Notes: a model not told the origin generated them from the letters alone. DNA of 64,000 nucleotides from Croceicoccus naphthovorans (GCF_001028705.1 NZ_CP011770.1:1677501-1741500), one strand, 5' to 3'; shown: positions 18,719 through 27,776, numbered from the stretch's first letter. Translations and numbers: made by a program.

Positions 18719-19369
18719 ATGGAGAGCGAGACACCTGAAATTCAGGCTTCGGCGTCAGAGGCGCTGTTCCCGAAAGCAACGCCGCACACATTGGGCGAGG
18801 ACATCTACGGCCTCGCGACCGGCTCTGTCCTGATGGCCATCGGCCTAACGCTGATGAAGGCCAGCGGGATTGTTACGGCGGGCATGGGCGGGGTGGCGCT
18901 GCTCGTCTCGTACCTCACGCCGATCACGGTCGATGCGGCGTTCTGGCTGCTGAACATGCCCTTCTTCCTGCTGGCAGGAAGCGCGATGGGGCGGTCGTTC
19001 CTGATCAAGTCTATTGCCGCCGTCGGGCTGGTTTCAATCTGGACCGCGATCACGCGGCTGTCGATGGAGATCGGCTATATCCACCCCGCTTTCGCGGCGC
19101 TGGCCGGGGGCACCGCTTCGGGCGCGGGCATTCTGGCCATGCTGCGCCACAAGGCGGGCGTCGGCGGCGTGACCATCCTGTCGATCTGGCTGCAAAAGAA
19201 AAAGGGCTGGAGCGTAGGTTGGATGAGTTTCGTGCTCGACGCCGCGATCATCGTCACTGCGGTGCTCATGATCCCATCCGAACTGGCGCTCTATTCGATC
19301 CTTAGCGTGGCTGCGGTCAGCGGTATCCTGATCGCCTATCACAAGCCGGGGCGCTACACCGGATATTGA
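18719..19369 (+). CDS. YitT family membrane protein (DUF161)
   Basis: A 216-residue integral membrane protein with five to six hydrophobic helices. The 'DIYGLATGSVLMAIGLTLMKASGIVTAGMGGVALLVSY' region (seen here as 'LMKASGIVTAGMGGVALL') and the second half 'GGTASGAGILAMLRHKAGVGGVTILSIWLQ' (core 'LRHKAGVGGVTILSIW') match the conserved glycine-rich motifs of YitT/5TM_5 proteins. The family is widespread and its transport substrate is not settled. It stands alone, converging with the next gene 19 bases downstream. Confidence 0.8.
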   Translation: MESETPEIQASASEALFPKATPHTLGEDIYGLATGSVLMAIGLTLMKASGIVTAGMGGVALLVSYLTPITVDAAFWLLNMPFFLLAGSAMGRSFLIKSIAAVGLVSIWTAITRLSMEIGYIHPAFAALAGGTASGAGILAMLRHKAGVGGVTILSIWLQKKKGWSVGWMSFVLDAAIIVTAVLMIPSELALYSILSVAAVSGILIAYHKPGRYTGY

Positions 19370-19388
19370 TGCAGCGCCCCGCTGCGAC

Positions 19389-20024
19389 TTAGTCCACCGG
19401 CTGCGCGCGAGAGGACACGGGGCGCGAGCTAACCGGGCGGGACGAGGTAACTGGGCCGTCGTCGCGACGATCAAGATCGCGGTCATCGGCAACGTCGGCG
19501 ACCAGTTCGTCAAACAGCGCTTCATAATGGATCATCGCCTGACGCAGATCCTCGGTCGATGCCTCACCTCGGTTCTGACGCTCTGCCAGATCGCGACCGG
19601 CGCGGTAGTGACGGGCGACTTCGCCATGATCGACGGTCAGGTCTTCATAGCGACGATCGAAATCGCCCATCGGAAAGCCCTTGGCCTTCATCACCTTGGG
19701 CAACATGCGGTCGGCATGGAGCACGGCCTCTGCCGGGCTTTCAACGAAGACGGCCTTGATATCGTGCCACTCGTGCGAAAACGTATCGCGCTCGGCGGCA
19801 GTCAAGGGGCGGATGTCGAGCTGGGCCACGCGGCGTTCGCGTTCTTCCAGTGCAGCCTCTGCCTTGCCGGTATGACCGACATGGTCGACGGTGCGGTCAT
19901 ATTCGTCTCCGAACCGGTTGCGCAGGTTGGCGGTACGGCGGCGGGCCATCATGTACCAGATGACGAGCAGGGCGATGACGACGACGGCCACGATCATCCA
20001 GACCAGCGGATTGATGCCTTGCAC
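19389..20024 (-). CDS. Membrane-anchored hypothetical protein
   Basis: A 211-residue protein with one N-terminal membrane helix (about residues 7-27, 'PLVWMIVAVVVIALLVIWYM') and a basic stop-transfer 'ARRR'. The cytoplasmic part is charged and mostly helical, with 'RFGDEYDRTVDHVG', 'LTAAERDTFSHEWHDIKAVFVESPAEAV' (core 'FSHEWHDIKAVFVESP') and 'YEDLTVDHGEVARHYRAGRDLAERQ' (core 'VDHGEVARHYRAG'). I recognise the pattern as a conserved bacterial family without known function. It ends with a Ser/Arg repeat 'SSRPVSSRPVSSR'. It is alone on its strand, converging with the YitT-type gene. Confidence 0.72.
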   Translation of the reverse strand: MQGINPLVWMIVAVVVIALLVIWYMMARRRTANLRNRFGDEYDRTVDHVGHTGKAEAALEERERRVAQLDIRPLTAAERDTFSHEWHDIKAVFVESPAEAVLHADRMLPKVMKAKGFPMGDFDRRYEDLTVDHGEVARHYRAGRDLAERQNRGEASTEDLRQAMIHYEALFDELVADVADDRDLDRRDDGPVTSSRPVSSRPVSSRAQPVD

Positions 20025-20224
20025 AGTAATTCTCCTTCGGCATCCTCCCGCCTTAGGTTGTCAATCCAACTGCTGGTCGCGCGGCGTGTTCCCGAGTTCG
20101 CCCCCAAACTGTGCAAGGCTGGGACAGGGGCGGTGCGCTATGGTTACCAAAATTGAAACGCGCGGCGGTTCTGAGTGAGAAGCATCATTGCGTTAGCATA
20201 TGTTAAGTTGGGGACTTTCAAACC

Positions 20225-20587
20225 ATGCATTGCCGCCAGGAACCACGTCGCGACATTAGCGCGGATTGCCGATTTCGGTCGGGGCCGGGATTGTCGCGCA
20301 AGGGCGTTCTTTCCGACGTATCCAGCGAGGGGTGCTCGCTACGCGGACCGCGCCTGTCGCTGCGCCGGTCGGATTGGGTCATTCTCGACATTGATGACGT
20401 TGGCCGGGTAGAGGCAGAGGTTCGTTGGCTGCGTCACGGTGAAAGCGCAGGCCTGCGCTTCCGCCGCGCGCTGGCGGCCGCGCAGGTTGATACGATTACG
20501 CGCATGTCGCAGTTGCGGTCGATCCTTGGACCGGGCCCGCGCAAGACCGTACCGCTGGAAGCGAAGAACCTTCGACCCGTTGGCTAG
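20225..20587 (+). CDS. PilZ-domain-like protein
   Basis: A 120-residue protein. The N-terminal 'HCRQEPRRDISADCRFR' resembles the R-x-x-x-R switch that binds cyclic di-GMP in PilZ domains. It is followed by 'GVLSDVSSEGCSLRG' (the D/N-x-S-x-x-G element) and a barrel with 'VILDIDDVGRVEAEVRWLRHGESAGLRF' (core 'AEVRWLRHGESAGLRF'). Family members bind c-di-GMP and change partner activity. It is a standalone domain with no adjacent partner, so the target is unknown. The start has a weak site; the ATG at 20225 is the only one keeping the Arg motif. Confidence 0.75.
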   Translation: MHCRQEPRRDISADCRFRSGPGLSRKGVLSDVSSEGCSLRGPRLSLRRSDWVILDIDDVGRVEAEVRWLRHGESAGLRFRRALAAAQVDTITRMSQLRSILGPGPRKTVPLEAKNLRPVG

Positions 20588-20666
20588 CCGGGCGAACAGT
20601 GCGCTTCATTGCCTTCCGCCATGTCGGGCTGATCGATCCAGGCACCACTGACTGCGGCGCTGTCTT

Positions 20667-20855
20667 TTAGAACCGCGCCAATCGGAATGCCTGGATAAGC
20701 CTAATAGGGTTCACCGCATCGATAGCGGGCGCAATCCCCGGCGCCTCGTGCCCAAGAGTCATCGCCAGAACGTCAAGCTCTCGCCTGCCTAGAAGAGCAA
20801 GCGTCAGCGCATCGTCCACATCGCCAGATATGTCGGTATCGACGATGACTTTCAC
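20667..20855 (-). pseudogene. Nucleoside hydrolase N-terminal remnant
   Basis: A 62-codon frame. The first ~34 residues carry 'MKVIVDTDISGDVDDALTLALL' (motif 'DTDISGDVDDA'), the calcium and ribose-binding Asp cluster of inosine-uridine nucleoside hydrolases, followed by 'ELDVLAMTLGHE' like the next strand of that fold. The remaining residues do not resemble the family, and a normal enzyme is over 300 residues. It is therefore most likely the broken 5' end of a lost gene. The adjoining 20,856-21,133 stretch holds no other gene I can support. Confidence 0.55.
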
Positions 20856-20993
20856 GGCTCGCGCTGGGCCGGCGCTTCTTCAGAGAGAGGGACCAAAAAT
20901 CATGACACCGGGAGCGTGGATGTGGCAAATCCCGGCGTTCGGTAGGCGGCAAGCGTCACTGTAGCCCCGGTTCGTCCGGTCCGATTTCTACAG

Positions 20994-21009
20994 CTATACA
21001 AAATTGCAG
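20994..21009. promoter_or_regulatory. Motif shared with 22227-22240 upstream of two genes
   Basis: CTATACAAAATTGCAG here closely matches CTACACAATTGCAG at 22227-22240. One copy lies upstream of the LuxR-type gene and one upstream of the lipoprotein gene, about 125 bases before each start. It is AT-rich within GC-rich DNA. It could be a binding site for a common regulator, possibly the LuxR-type protein itself, or coincidence. Confidence 0.3.
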
Positions 21010-21133
21010 GTGCAAAGCGGCTGACATGCATTAAAGGTCTGAACTTTGGTGCTTTCCCCCGGGTGCTATTCTGCCATCGCTCAACCCTCTCGATACTGCC
21101 GCCACTGCTTTTCGCGACGCAGCCTTTGGGCTG

Positions 21134-22180
21134 TTGCCGTGGGATGCGGCGCTGCGTCGGTTTTCCGATGCGATCGGTGCGCGAACGGGTCAGATGGTGG
21201 GCATCGGCGCGGGCGCCGTTGTCGACTTCAACATCATGACCGAGATTGCGCCGGGCGCGGATGTAGAGTTCGCACTGGTAGGTGGCGGCAACCCGACGGT
21301 CAATTCGCGCGTGCGGATCGGCCGTGTCTCGCGCGAGCTGCAGTTTCGGGACGAGGCCGACTATACGACAGAGGAGGACAAGCGCTTCTCACCCGAATTC
21401 GGTGCGTGGCTGGATCGGCATGACGTGGGCTATACCTGCACGACCAACCTGCTGGTGCGGGACAATGCGCTGATCGGCCTTTGCGCGATCCGCAGCCAGT
21501 CGCAAGAGGCGATGGACACGGATGACAAAGAGCGGTTCAAACTGCTCTCTCGTCATGCGCAATCGGCGGTCTCCGCGAAACTCGCGCTGGAGCGTCAGGC
21601 CTTTGCCATGCTGACCGGCGCAATGGACCGGATCAGCGCGGCGGTGCTGATCTGCGACCGGCACGGGCGGGTGCGGTCGGTTTCGGATGCCGCAGCTGAA
21701 ACCTTTGCACGCGATCGCTGGATCTCGCTTGCCAACGGCCGCGTCGTCACCTGCGTCTCGGAACTGCAGTCGCTATTCGATACCGCGCTGGCTGCCGCGT
21801 GCCTTGCCCATGCCGATCTGACCGCGGCACCCCCGGCATCGATTGTTCTGCGTGATCGCAAAGGCATTCCCCTGCACATCGACATAACCCCGGCACCCCG
21901 CCTGCACGATCTCGATTTTGATCCCTGCGCGATGGTGGTGTTGCACCTTGGGCGGGCGCGGTCGATTCGGCGGGCGGAGTGGGCACGCTCTGCCTTTGCC
22001 CTGACCCCGACCGAAGCGACGGTGCTGGTCCACTTGCTTGACGGCAAGGCGGCGGCCGGAATCGCCGATGCGATGGCCATCGGCCTTGGCACGGTGCGCA
22101 CCCACTTGCACCGCATCCTGTCGAAGTCGAACAGCGGCAGCCAGCTGGAACTGATCGCAACACTTTCTCAATATTTCTGA
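21134..22180 (+). CDS. LuxR-type transcriptional regulator
   Basis: A 348-residue protein ending in a LuxR/GerE helix-turn-helix: 'FALTPTEATVLVHLLDGKAA' then 'GIADAMAIGLGTVRTHLHRI' (recognition helix) near residues 287-345. The N-terminal ~270 residues look like a PAS/GAF-type sensory region but no ligand motif is evident. The TTG start is uncertain: the frame is open about 25 codons further upstream to a TAA without an ATG or GTG. It lies upstream of, and in line with, the large lipoprotein gene, which it may regulate. Confidence 0.75.
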   Translation: MPWDAALRRFSDAIGARTGQMVGIGAGAVVDFNIMTEIAPGADVEFALVGGGNPTVNSRVRIGRVSRELQFRDEADYTTEEDKRFSPEFGAWLDRHDVGYTCTTNLLVRDNALIGLCAIRSQSQEAMDTDDKERFKLLSRHAQSAVSAKLALERQAFAMLTGAMDRISAAVLICDRHGRVRSVSDAAAETFARDRWISLANGRVVTCVSELQSLFDTALAAACLAHADLTAAPPASIVLRDRKGIPLHIDITPAPRLHDLDFDPCAMVVLHLGRARSIRRAEWARSAFALTPTEATVLVHLLDGKAAAGIADAMAIGLGTVRTHLHRILSKSNSGSQLELIATLSQYF

Positions 22181-22362
22181 CAAGTTCCGTCAGGATTGCG
22201 CCGCGATCCGAAGAAAATCCCGACATCTACACAATTGCAGATTTTCGCAGAATCACCGCGGTTTATGCCCCCGGCCCGGAGCGATCCGAACCCACCTTCG
22301 GATTGCAGGGACTGTCCGCCAGCCACGAAATGGCCGGTGCGGACCAACAGGGGTCGCGAAAC

Positions 22363-24498
22363 ATGAGAAATACGATTGCCACTTTGCTTGTCCTCGGCTC
22401 GCTTACCGCGTGTGGCGGCGGCGGATCGGACGGTAACCGCGCACCGGTCGTCACACTGACCGCAAAGGCCACGGCAGAGAGCGGCGAGATCGTGCCACTG
22501 ACCGTCAGCGTGTCGGACGACAAGGACGCAAACCTCGATTACACGCTGTCGTGCACCGGCGGATCATTGACCGGCACGCTGCTGACGGTGCCTGACGTTA
22601 CCGCGAACACCACGATCGACTGTACCGCCAGTGCCACCGACAGCGGGGGCAAGAAAGCAAGCGCCAAGGTCACGATCACTGTTCAGCCCGCGACGGCAAC
22701 CGTAGAGGCCATGCTGGGGTCGCAGACCATTCGCGCAGGCGGCATCGGGTACCTTGCGGCGGATGGAATCAATCTGGACGCAGCCACTTATCAGGCGACA
22801 TTCAACGGGCAGGCCATCGAGGTTATTCCGGTCGGCAACGGCCTGCTTGCCTATGCCGTCCCGGTCGGGACGACGGCAGGTACCGGCACCCTCGACATCA
22901 CGATCGGCAACCGCCAGTTTTCGGTTCCGATCAGCGTAAATGCCGCGATCGCAGTGCCCGATGCCCGCACGAAGGTGGCAACCTTCGCGAACGAAATGCG
23001 CCAGCTGATCAACAGCTATCTTGCCACCCCGACGATCAACGCCAACGACAAGTCCCGGCTCGAAGCGGATCTGGCGACGCTGAATACCGCGCAGGCCAAT
23101 CTTGCGACGGCCAACGATGCCGACGTCGCCCAGCTCGCCTCGTTTCTCGCCGCCAATGGCCTGATCAGCGTTGGGCAAACGACCCAAGCCTGGAGGTATA
23201 TCCCGGTCAACTACACGCCCACTTCCGGCGACTGCCTGACAAAGGTGGCGCCGCTTTATTTCGGGCCTCTGCTTGTCCTCTCGGTAACCGCCGGTTTTGC
23301 CGGCAAGATCGCGCCGGCCCTCGGCATCGCCGGGATCGGCAGCGTCGGCCTCGGGCTTGGTGCGCTTACAGCCGCTTTCATCTATGCCACGGCCAACTGG
23401 GAAAACTATGCGAACATCTGCCTGCAGCAGACTGCCGCGTTGGCCCCCTTCGAGGACCTGCAGGTCAATGGCGCGCGTCCGTTGACGATCGCGGTATCGG
23501 AGCAGGCCTTTCGGCCTAAAACGTCCCGCACGTTCCGCATAACGCGCACCCATTCACCCGCTCCGGCGATTGCCGCGCAGGCGTTCAAGGTGCAGTCGCT
23601 TATCGACACGGCGATCGCAACGCTCTCGTTCCTGCCTGCCAACCTGATCGACGGCCTAGAGCAGATCCAGATGGCGAAGACCGTTACCGTTCCCACGTCG
23701 CGGATATCATTGGGTTCGGTAAGCGGCGGCAATGCCTCCGGCAGTCTGACCGCCGTTGATGCAGAAGTTTTCAAGCTCACCTTCGACGCGCCGCAGCCCG
23801 CGAGCGGTACCGAAGTCGACTTCACGTTCCTGATCAACCGATCGCAGGAGGAGGCTCTTTCCGTGCCCGGTAAGCTCCTGTTCGATCTTCCGAAAGCAAT
23901 CGATTCCGCTGTCGAGGTCGTTCAGGGCCGGTCGGGCAGTGCGCAGGTCGTATCCGAAGGCGCCGACACGCACGAGGTGGTGACCGGGCCCGCGCACGGC
24001 ACGCTCAACCTGACCGCAGACGGCAGTTTCACCTATACCCCGTCGGGCACCTATTTCGGCACGGACAAGTTCACGTTCCGCGCTCTGAACGAAGACGGAT
24101 ATTCGAACACCGCGACTGTGATGATCAACGTCGTCCGTAAGTTCGATGGCGTATGGCAGGTAAGCACCACCTCAACCACAACATCGGAAAGCTCGCCCAA
24201 TTTGTGTCCAAACGAAGCGCAGAGCTTCGCGACATCGGTGACCAAGCTTTCGGATACACAGTACCAGACGGTCTACAGCGGTATCACCATCCCGTTCTCG
24301 ATGGGAAGCAAGGACGATCCGAACGGTCTCGTTGGGTCGAAAACGGTCACTTACGATGACGACCCGGGCGAGACGACCGAATCCATCACGATCCGCATCC
24401 CCGACAGCAACCACCTCTCGGGCTCCGGCTCGTGGAGCTACAGCGGGCCGAATGGCACGTTCTGCTCGGGTACCACGTCGGTTACCGGCACGCGATAA
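22363..24498 (+). CDS. Large surface lipoprotein with Ig/cadherin-like repeat
   Basis: A 711-residue exported protein. The ATG at 22363 opens a lipoprotein signal 'TIATLLVLGSLTACGGGG' with lipobox L-T-A-C near residue 19; an ATG-like start at 22303 would put 20 residues before it. The N-terminal region 'NRAPVVTLTAKATAESGEIVPL' type (core 'NRAPVVTLTA') and the following ~90 residues look like a PKD/Ig-like domain. A glycine-rich hydrophobic segment at about residues 300-340 could be membrane-inserting. Residues ~519-592 form a tandem-95/cadherin-like repeat ('GTLNLTADGSFTYTPSGTYFGTDKFTF' core 'TADGSFTYTPSGTYFG'). I cannot assign a function; adhesion or surface sensing is plausible. Confidence 0.75.
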   Translation: MRNTIATLLVLGSLTACGGGGSDGNRAPVVTLTAKATAESGEIVPLTVSVSDDKDANLDYTLSCTGGSLTGTLLTVPDVTANTTIDCTASATDSGGKKASAKVTITVQPATATVEAMLGSQTIRAGGIGYLAADGINLDAATYQATFNGQAIEVIPVGNGLLAYAVPVGTTAGTGTLDITIGNRQFSVPISVNAAIAVPDARTKVATFANEMRQLINSYLATPTINANDKSRLEADLATLNTAQANLATANDADVAQLASFLAANGLISVGQTTQAWRYIPVNYTPTSGDCLTKVAPLYFGPLLVLSVTAGFAGKIAPALGIAGIGSVGLGLGALTAAFIYATANWENYANICLQQTAALAPFEDLQVNGARPLTIAVSEQAFRPKTSRTFRITRTHSPAPAIAAQAFKVQSLIDTAIATLSFLPANLIDGLEQIQMAKTVTVPTSRISLGSVSGGNASGSLTAVDAEVFKLTFDAPQPASGTEVDFTFLINRSQEEALSVPGKLLFDLPKAIDSAVEVVQGRSGSAQVVSEGADTHEVVTGPAHGTLNLTADGSFTYTPSGTYFGTDKFTFRALNEDGYSNTATVMINVVRKFDGVWQVSTTSTTTSESSPNLCPNEAQSFATSVTKLSDTQYQTVYSGITIPFSMGSKDDPNGLVGSKTVTYDDDPGETTESITIRIPDSNHLSGSGSWSYSGPNGTFCSGTTSVTGTR

Positions 24499-24530
24499 GC
24501 GCAAGTCCCTTTGCGCTTCGTTGGGGGAGG

Positions 24531-24556
24531 AGGGCCGGGGCGAAAGCCTTGGCCCT
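24531..24556 (+). terminator. Hairpin with GAAA tetraloop after the lipoprotein gene
   Basis: AGGGCCGGGGC (24531-24541) pairs with GCCTTGGCCCT (24546-24556) around a GAAA tetraloop, with two G-U pairs. The site lies 32 bases after the lipoprotein stop and only a short TTCT follows, so it is a plausible but not textbook intrinsic terminator. Confidence 0.55.
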
Positions 24557-24650
24557 TCTATGTTTGGCGGACCGTCGATCGCTGCTTCAATTGGTGTCAA
24601 GCGCAATCGAGATTCGCTCTCTACCAATTTATGCTATACGTCTGAACGGG

Positions 24651-25223
24651 ATGGATGCAGCGGCATCAAAAGAGCCGAGCGAAAATCGGACGAAACTGGC
24701 GCTTGCGCTGGCCGAAGTCGCGCATGGCAACAGGTCTTCTTTAAAGACGGTTTACGACCTGACTTCGGCAAAGCTGTTCGGCGTTATTGTCCGGATCGAG
24801 CGGGATCGCGAATCCGCCGAAGATGTCTTGCAGGACGTTTATGTAAAAGTCTGGCGCAGGGCAGGTCGCTTCGACCCGGATCGGGCCAGTCCTATCACGT
24901 GGCTTTGCGCGATTGCACGCAACGCGGCCATCGATTCCAGACGGCGGACCGGTCGGGAAACGCCCATGGACGAAGACGCCTTGCCAGAGATCGAGGACGA
25001 CGCAGCGCTTGCTGACGAAGTGTTGTGCGACCTTGAGGATGCCGACCGGGTCCAGCAATGTCTCGAAGGGTTGCAGACCGACCATCGCCGTTCGATCCGC
25101 CTCGCGTTCTTTGACGGACTTAGCCATTCCGAACTGGCCGAACGGGTTGGCGTACCGTTGGGCACCATGAAAAGCTGGATCAGGCGCGGGCTCGCCAGTC
25201 TGAAGGGGTGTCTTGGTGGCTGA
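24651..25223 (+). CDS. ECF sigma factor
   Basis: A 190-residue sigma-70 ECF protein. Region 2 spans about residues 25-95 ('DRESAEDVLQDVYVKVWRRAG', 'ITWLCAIARNAAIDSRRR') and region 4 about 140-190 ('SHSELAERVGVPLGTMKSWI', the helix-turn-helix). The ATG at 24651 is used because upstream codons overlap the end of the lipoprotein region and are not sigma-like. It overlaps the next gene, which encodes its probable anti-sigma factor, so the pair forms a standard SigK/RskA-type module. It likely directs its own operon and perhaps the downstream autotransporter. Confidence 0.9.
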   Translation: MDAAASKEPSENRTKLALALAEVAHGNRSSLKTVYDLTSAKLFGVIVRIERDRESAEDVLQDVYVKVWRRAGRFDPDRASPITWLCAIARNAAIDSRRRTGRETPMDEDALPEIEDDAALADEVLCDLEDADRVQQCLEGLQTDHRRSIRLAFFDGLSHSELAERVGVPLGTMKSWIRRGLASLKGCLGG

Positions 25224-25941
25224 GGCTGGCGATCCCGATATGCTGGCCGGCGAATATGCGCTCCGCGTCCTGGAAGGGCAGGAACTGGCCGAAGCGCGCC
25301 AGCGGATGTTGTCCGACCGGGCTTTTGCGACCGAGGTTTCGTGGTGGGAGAACCGGCTGGGCACGTGGTCCGAGCAGATTGCCGCCGTTCAGCCCTCGGC
25401 GAGCGTATGGCAGGCGATCGAGGTCTACCTGAATGGAACGGGCGACGATGTCGTTATGCCAATCCGCCGCGGTCCCGCGCCGTGGAGCATTGCGGTCGCC
25501 CTTGCCGGGTTGGGTGCTGCTGCGGCGGCCATCGCATTGTTCGTTGCAACACCCGGTGTTGCACCGGTTCCCACTCCGGTTCCGACAGAGACGGGCTTCC
25601 CGAGTGGCCAGCTTGTCGCGCAACTGGCGGCAGAGGATGGCGGCGTACGCTTGGCCAGCGTCATCGATCCGGATGGCCGGACCTTGTCGCTCAATGCGCG
25701 TGGCCTGCAGCCCGCCGAAGGTCAGGCGTCCGAGCTGTGGGTTATTCCCGAAGGCGGCGCGCCAGTGTCGCTTGGCCTGATACCCGCCGATGGCAGGTTG
25801 GCGCGGGAACTGTCGGCAGACGAAGCGGACCTGATGCGTGAAGGCGCAACCTTCGCAGTCACGTATGAACAGGCCGAAGGGGCGCCCCATGCGGCTCCGA
25901 CCTTGCCGATTATCGTCGCGGGCACGCTCGACCAAGTCTAG
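25216..25941 (+). CDS. Anti-sigma factor, RskA-like
   Basis: A 241-residue single-pass membrane protein. The N-terminal cytoplasmic sigma-binding part has 'DPDMLAGEYALRVLEGQE' and 'RAFATEVSWWENRLG' typical of RskA-type anti-sigma proteins; one membrane helix lies near residues 94-115; the periplasmic C-terminal domain has 'ASELWVIPEGGAPVSLGLIP' and ends 'VTYEQAEGAP'. GTG at 25216 is preferred over TTG at 25213 because AAGGGG at 25203-25208 has 7-base spacing to it. It overlaps the sigma gene by 8 bases. Release probably involves regulated proteolysis, as in the family. Confidence 0.87.
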   Translation: MAEAGDPDMLAGEYALRVLEGQELAEARQRMLSDRAFATEVSWWENRLGTWSEQIAAVQPSASVWQAIEVYLNGTGDDVVMPIRRGPAPWSIAVALAGLGAAAAAIALFVATPGVAPVPTPVPTETGFPSGQLVAQLAAEDGGVRLASVIDPDGRTLSLNARGLQPAEGQASELWVIPEGGAPVSLGLIPADGRLARELSADEADLMREGATFAVTYEQAEGAPHAAPTLPIIVAGTLDQV

Positions 25942-26114
25942 TTCCTGACAGTAAATGACTGATTTATAGCATTTGTACGTCTTCGCGCGCGCGTAGCGGA
26001 AATTTTTTCGCCGCGCTGTGCATCCGATCACACCTGCACTTCGTAGCTGCACGCGTCACCCGAAACAGGGTGGCCCGCGGCTCGACAGGCCATGAGCGGA
26101 AAAAGGGGAAGGGC

Positions 26115-26192
26115 ATGACTGTAACGAACTCGAATGCGTCCGCTTCCCGCAACGCTCGCTTGCTCGTCGTCACCTGCGGTTTCTCGTCCTGA
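26115..26192 (+). CDS. Possible leader peptide, 25 residues
   Basis: An ATG with a very strong Shine-Dalgarno region (AAGGGGAAGGG directly before it) opens a 25-residue frame ending in TGA at 26190-26192. It is rich in Ser, Asn and Ala with a hydrophobic 'RLLVVTCGF' stretch. It ends 16 bases before the start of the autotransporter frame, which has its own GGAAGG. It may be a translated leader controlling the downstream gene. I do not recognise the sequence. Confidence 0.4.
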   Translation: MTVTNSNASASRNARLLVVTCGFSS

Positions 26193-26208
26193 GTGGAAGG
26201 AAACTGAC

Positions 26209-27758
26209 ATGAATATCCTGAACACGCGCTTCGCAGTGGCCCTGCTGGCTTCGACGGCTACGCTGGGCCTTGCCGCCACGGCGCAGGCTGACGAAACGCC
26301 TGCCTGCAACGACCAGAACGACGATCCCACGACAGAGGCAACCGAATGCGGCACCGATGCCGATACCGCACCGCTGCGGGGGCAACCGCCGTTGGCAATG
26401 GCGCAACCGCTACCGGGACCGATGCCGTCGCCATCGGCGGTGATGATGCCGGAACCGACCCTGCAAACGCATCGGCCGCATCGACGGTAGCAATCGGCGG
26501 CGAAACCGATGCAACCATGCCCGGCGCGACCGCCGTTGGTTGGCAGTCGCAGGCCGTCGGTACGCGCGCAACTGCGCTGGGTCACCTTGCGACCGCACAG
26601 GGTGAGCGCTCGCTGGCCGTTGGCGAGAACGCCGATGCGCAGAGCGACTTTTCGACCGCCATTGGTAACGAGTCGATCGCCAACGGCATCGACGCGCTCG
26701 CCATCGGCGATACGGCGATGGCGATGGGCAATTCCACCACTGCTATCGGCGGAGAGAGCGTGGCCATGAACCCCGGATCATCGGCATTCGGTTGGCAATC
26801 TTCGGCGACCGGCATGATGGCGACGGCTGTCGGACATCAGGCCACGGCATCTGGCGACCAGAGCTTTGCGGGCGGTGAGGATTCGATTGCATCGGGCACG
26901 AATTCAGTCGCTATCGGCAACACCGCGCTGGCCGAAGGCGGCGATGCCATCGCCATCGGTGGCAACCGCGACGGCGTGGACGGCTTGCAGACGATTGCCA
27001 GCGGCCCATCGACGACCGTCGTCGGTGGACAAGCGCAGGCCATTGGGGCGGGTGCGACTGCGTATGGCTGGCGTTCGGCGGCCACGGCAGAGCGGGCCAC
27101 GGCGCTTGGCCATCTTGCCGAAGCGTCCGGCGTTCGTTCGGTTGCCGTCGGCGAAGCGGCGGTGGCTTCGGGCGAAACCTCTGTCGCCATCGGCAATCAG
27201 GCCAGCGCAACCGGTACAAATTCGGTGGCCATCGGTAACGGGGCAACCGCTACGAACGATGGGCAGGTCGTCGTCGCATCGCTGGATGCCAGCACCGCGT
27301 CGCAGACCGGGCCGATCTCTGTCGTCACCGCCGACAGCAACGGCACGCTTGGGCTGAGCACGACGCCGGGCCTGACCGGTCTTGCCAGCTATAACGACGT
27401 AGCGATGAACACTGCGGCGATTGGCCAGAACGCGATGGCTATCGGTCAGAATTCGATGGCTATTATGGATCTGCAAGGACAGACGGCCCAGTTGTTCGAT
27501 CTGGTCGATCACAACCGACGTGAAATCCGCAAGGCGAACGAGGGCGTGGCGATGGCACTGGCGATGGAATCACCAGTGCTGTTCCCCGGCACCAGCTTCG
27601 GCGTCTCCGGCGGATTTGGCTATTACCAGAACAGGGTCGCCGGTTCCGCCTCGGTCGCGGCGCGGGTCAGTCCGACGACGGCGGTATCGGCAGGCATGGG
27701 CGTCGGCTTCGACAGCGGTGAAGTAGGTGCACGGGCCGGGTTCCAGATGGCCTGGTAA
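26209..27758 (+). pseudogene. YadA-like trimeric autotransporter adhesin, frameshifted
   Basis: The ATG at 26209 (GGAAGG upstream) encodes a signal peptide ('VALLASTATLGLAATAQA') and ~55 codons, then the frame ends at 26490. The adhesin body continues in another frame to 27758: many head repeats of the YadA/Hep_Hag type ('ATAVGNGATATGTDAVAIGG', 'SVAIGNTALAEGGDAIAIGG' and similar), a short neck and coiled stalk, and a C-terminal four-strand membrane anchor ending in Trp. Adding one base in the G5 run at 26378-26382 rejoins both halves in frame, so a one-base deletion (real, phase-variable or a sequencing error) splits it. A trimeric outer-membrane adhesin is the expected product. Confidence 0.85.
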
Positions 27759-27776
27759 GGCTTCCTTGGGACGAGG

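Noticed and set aside
26346..26460. Independent start for the autotransporter body in the second frame
   Set aside because: No ribosome site and no signal peptide there, while a proper signal peptide lies in the first frame just upstream.
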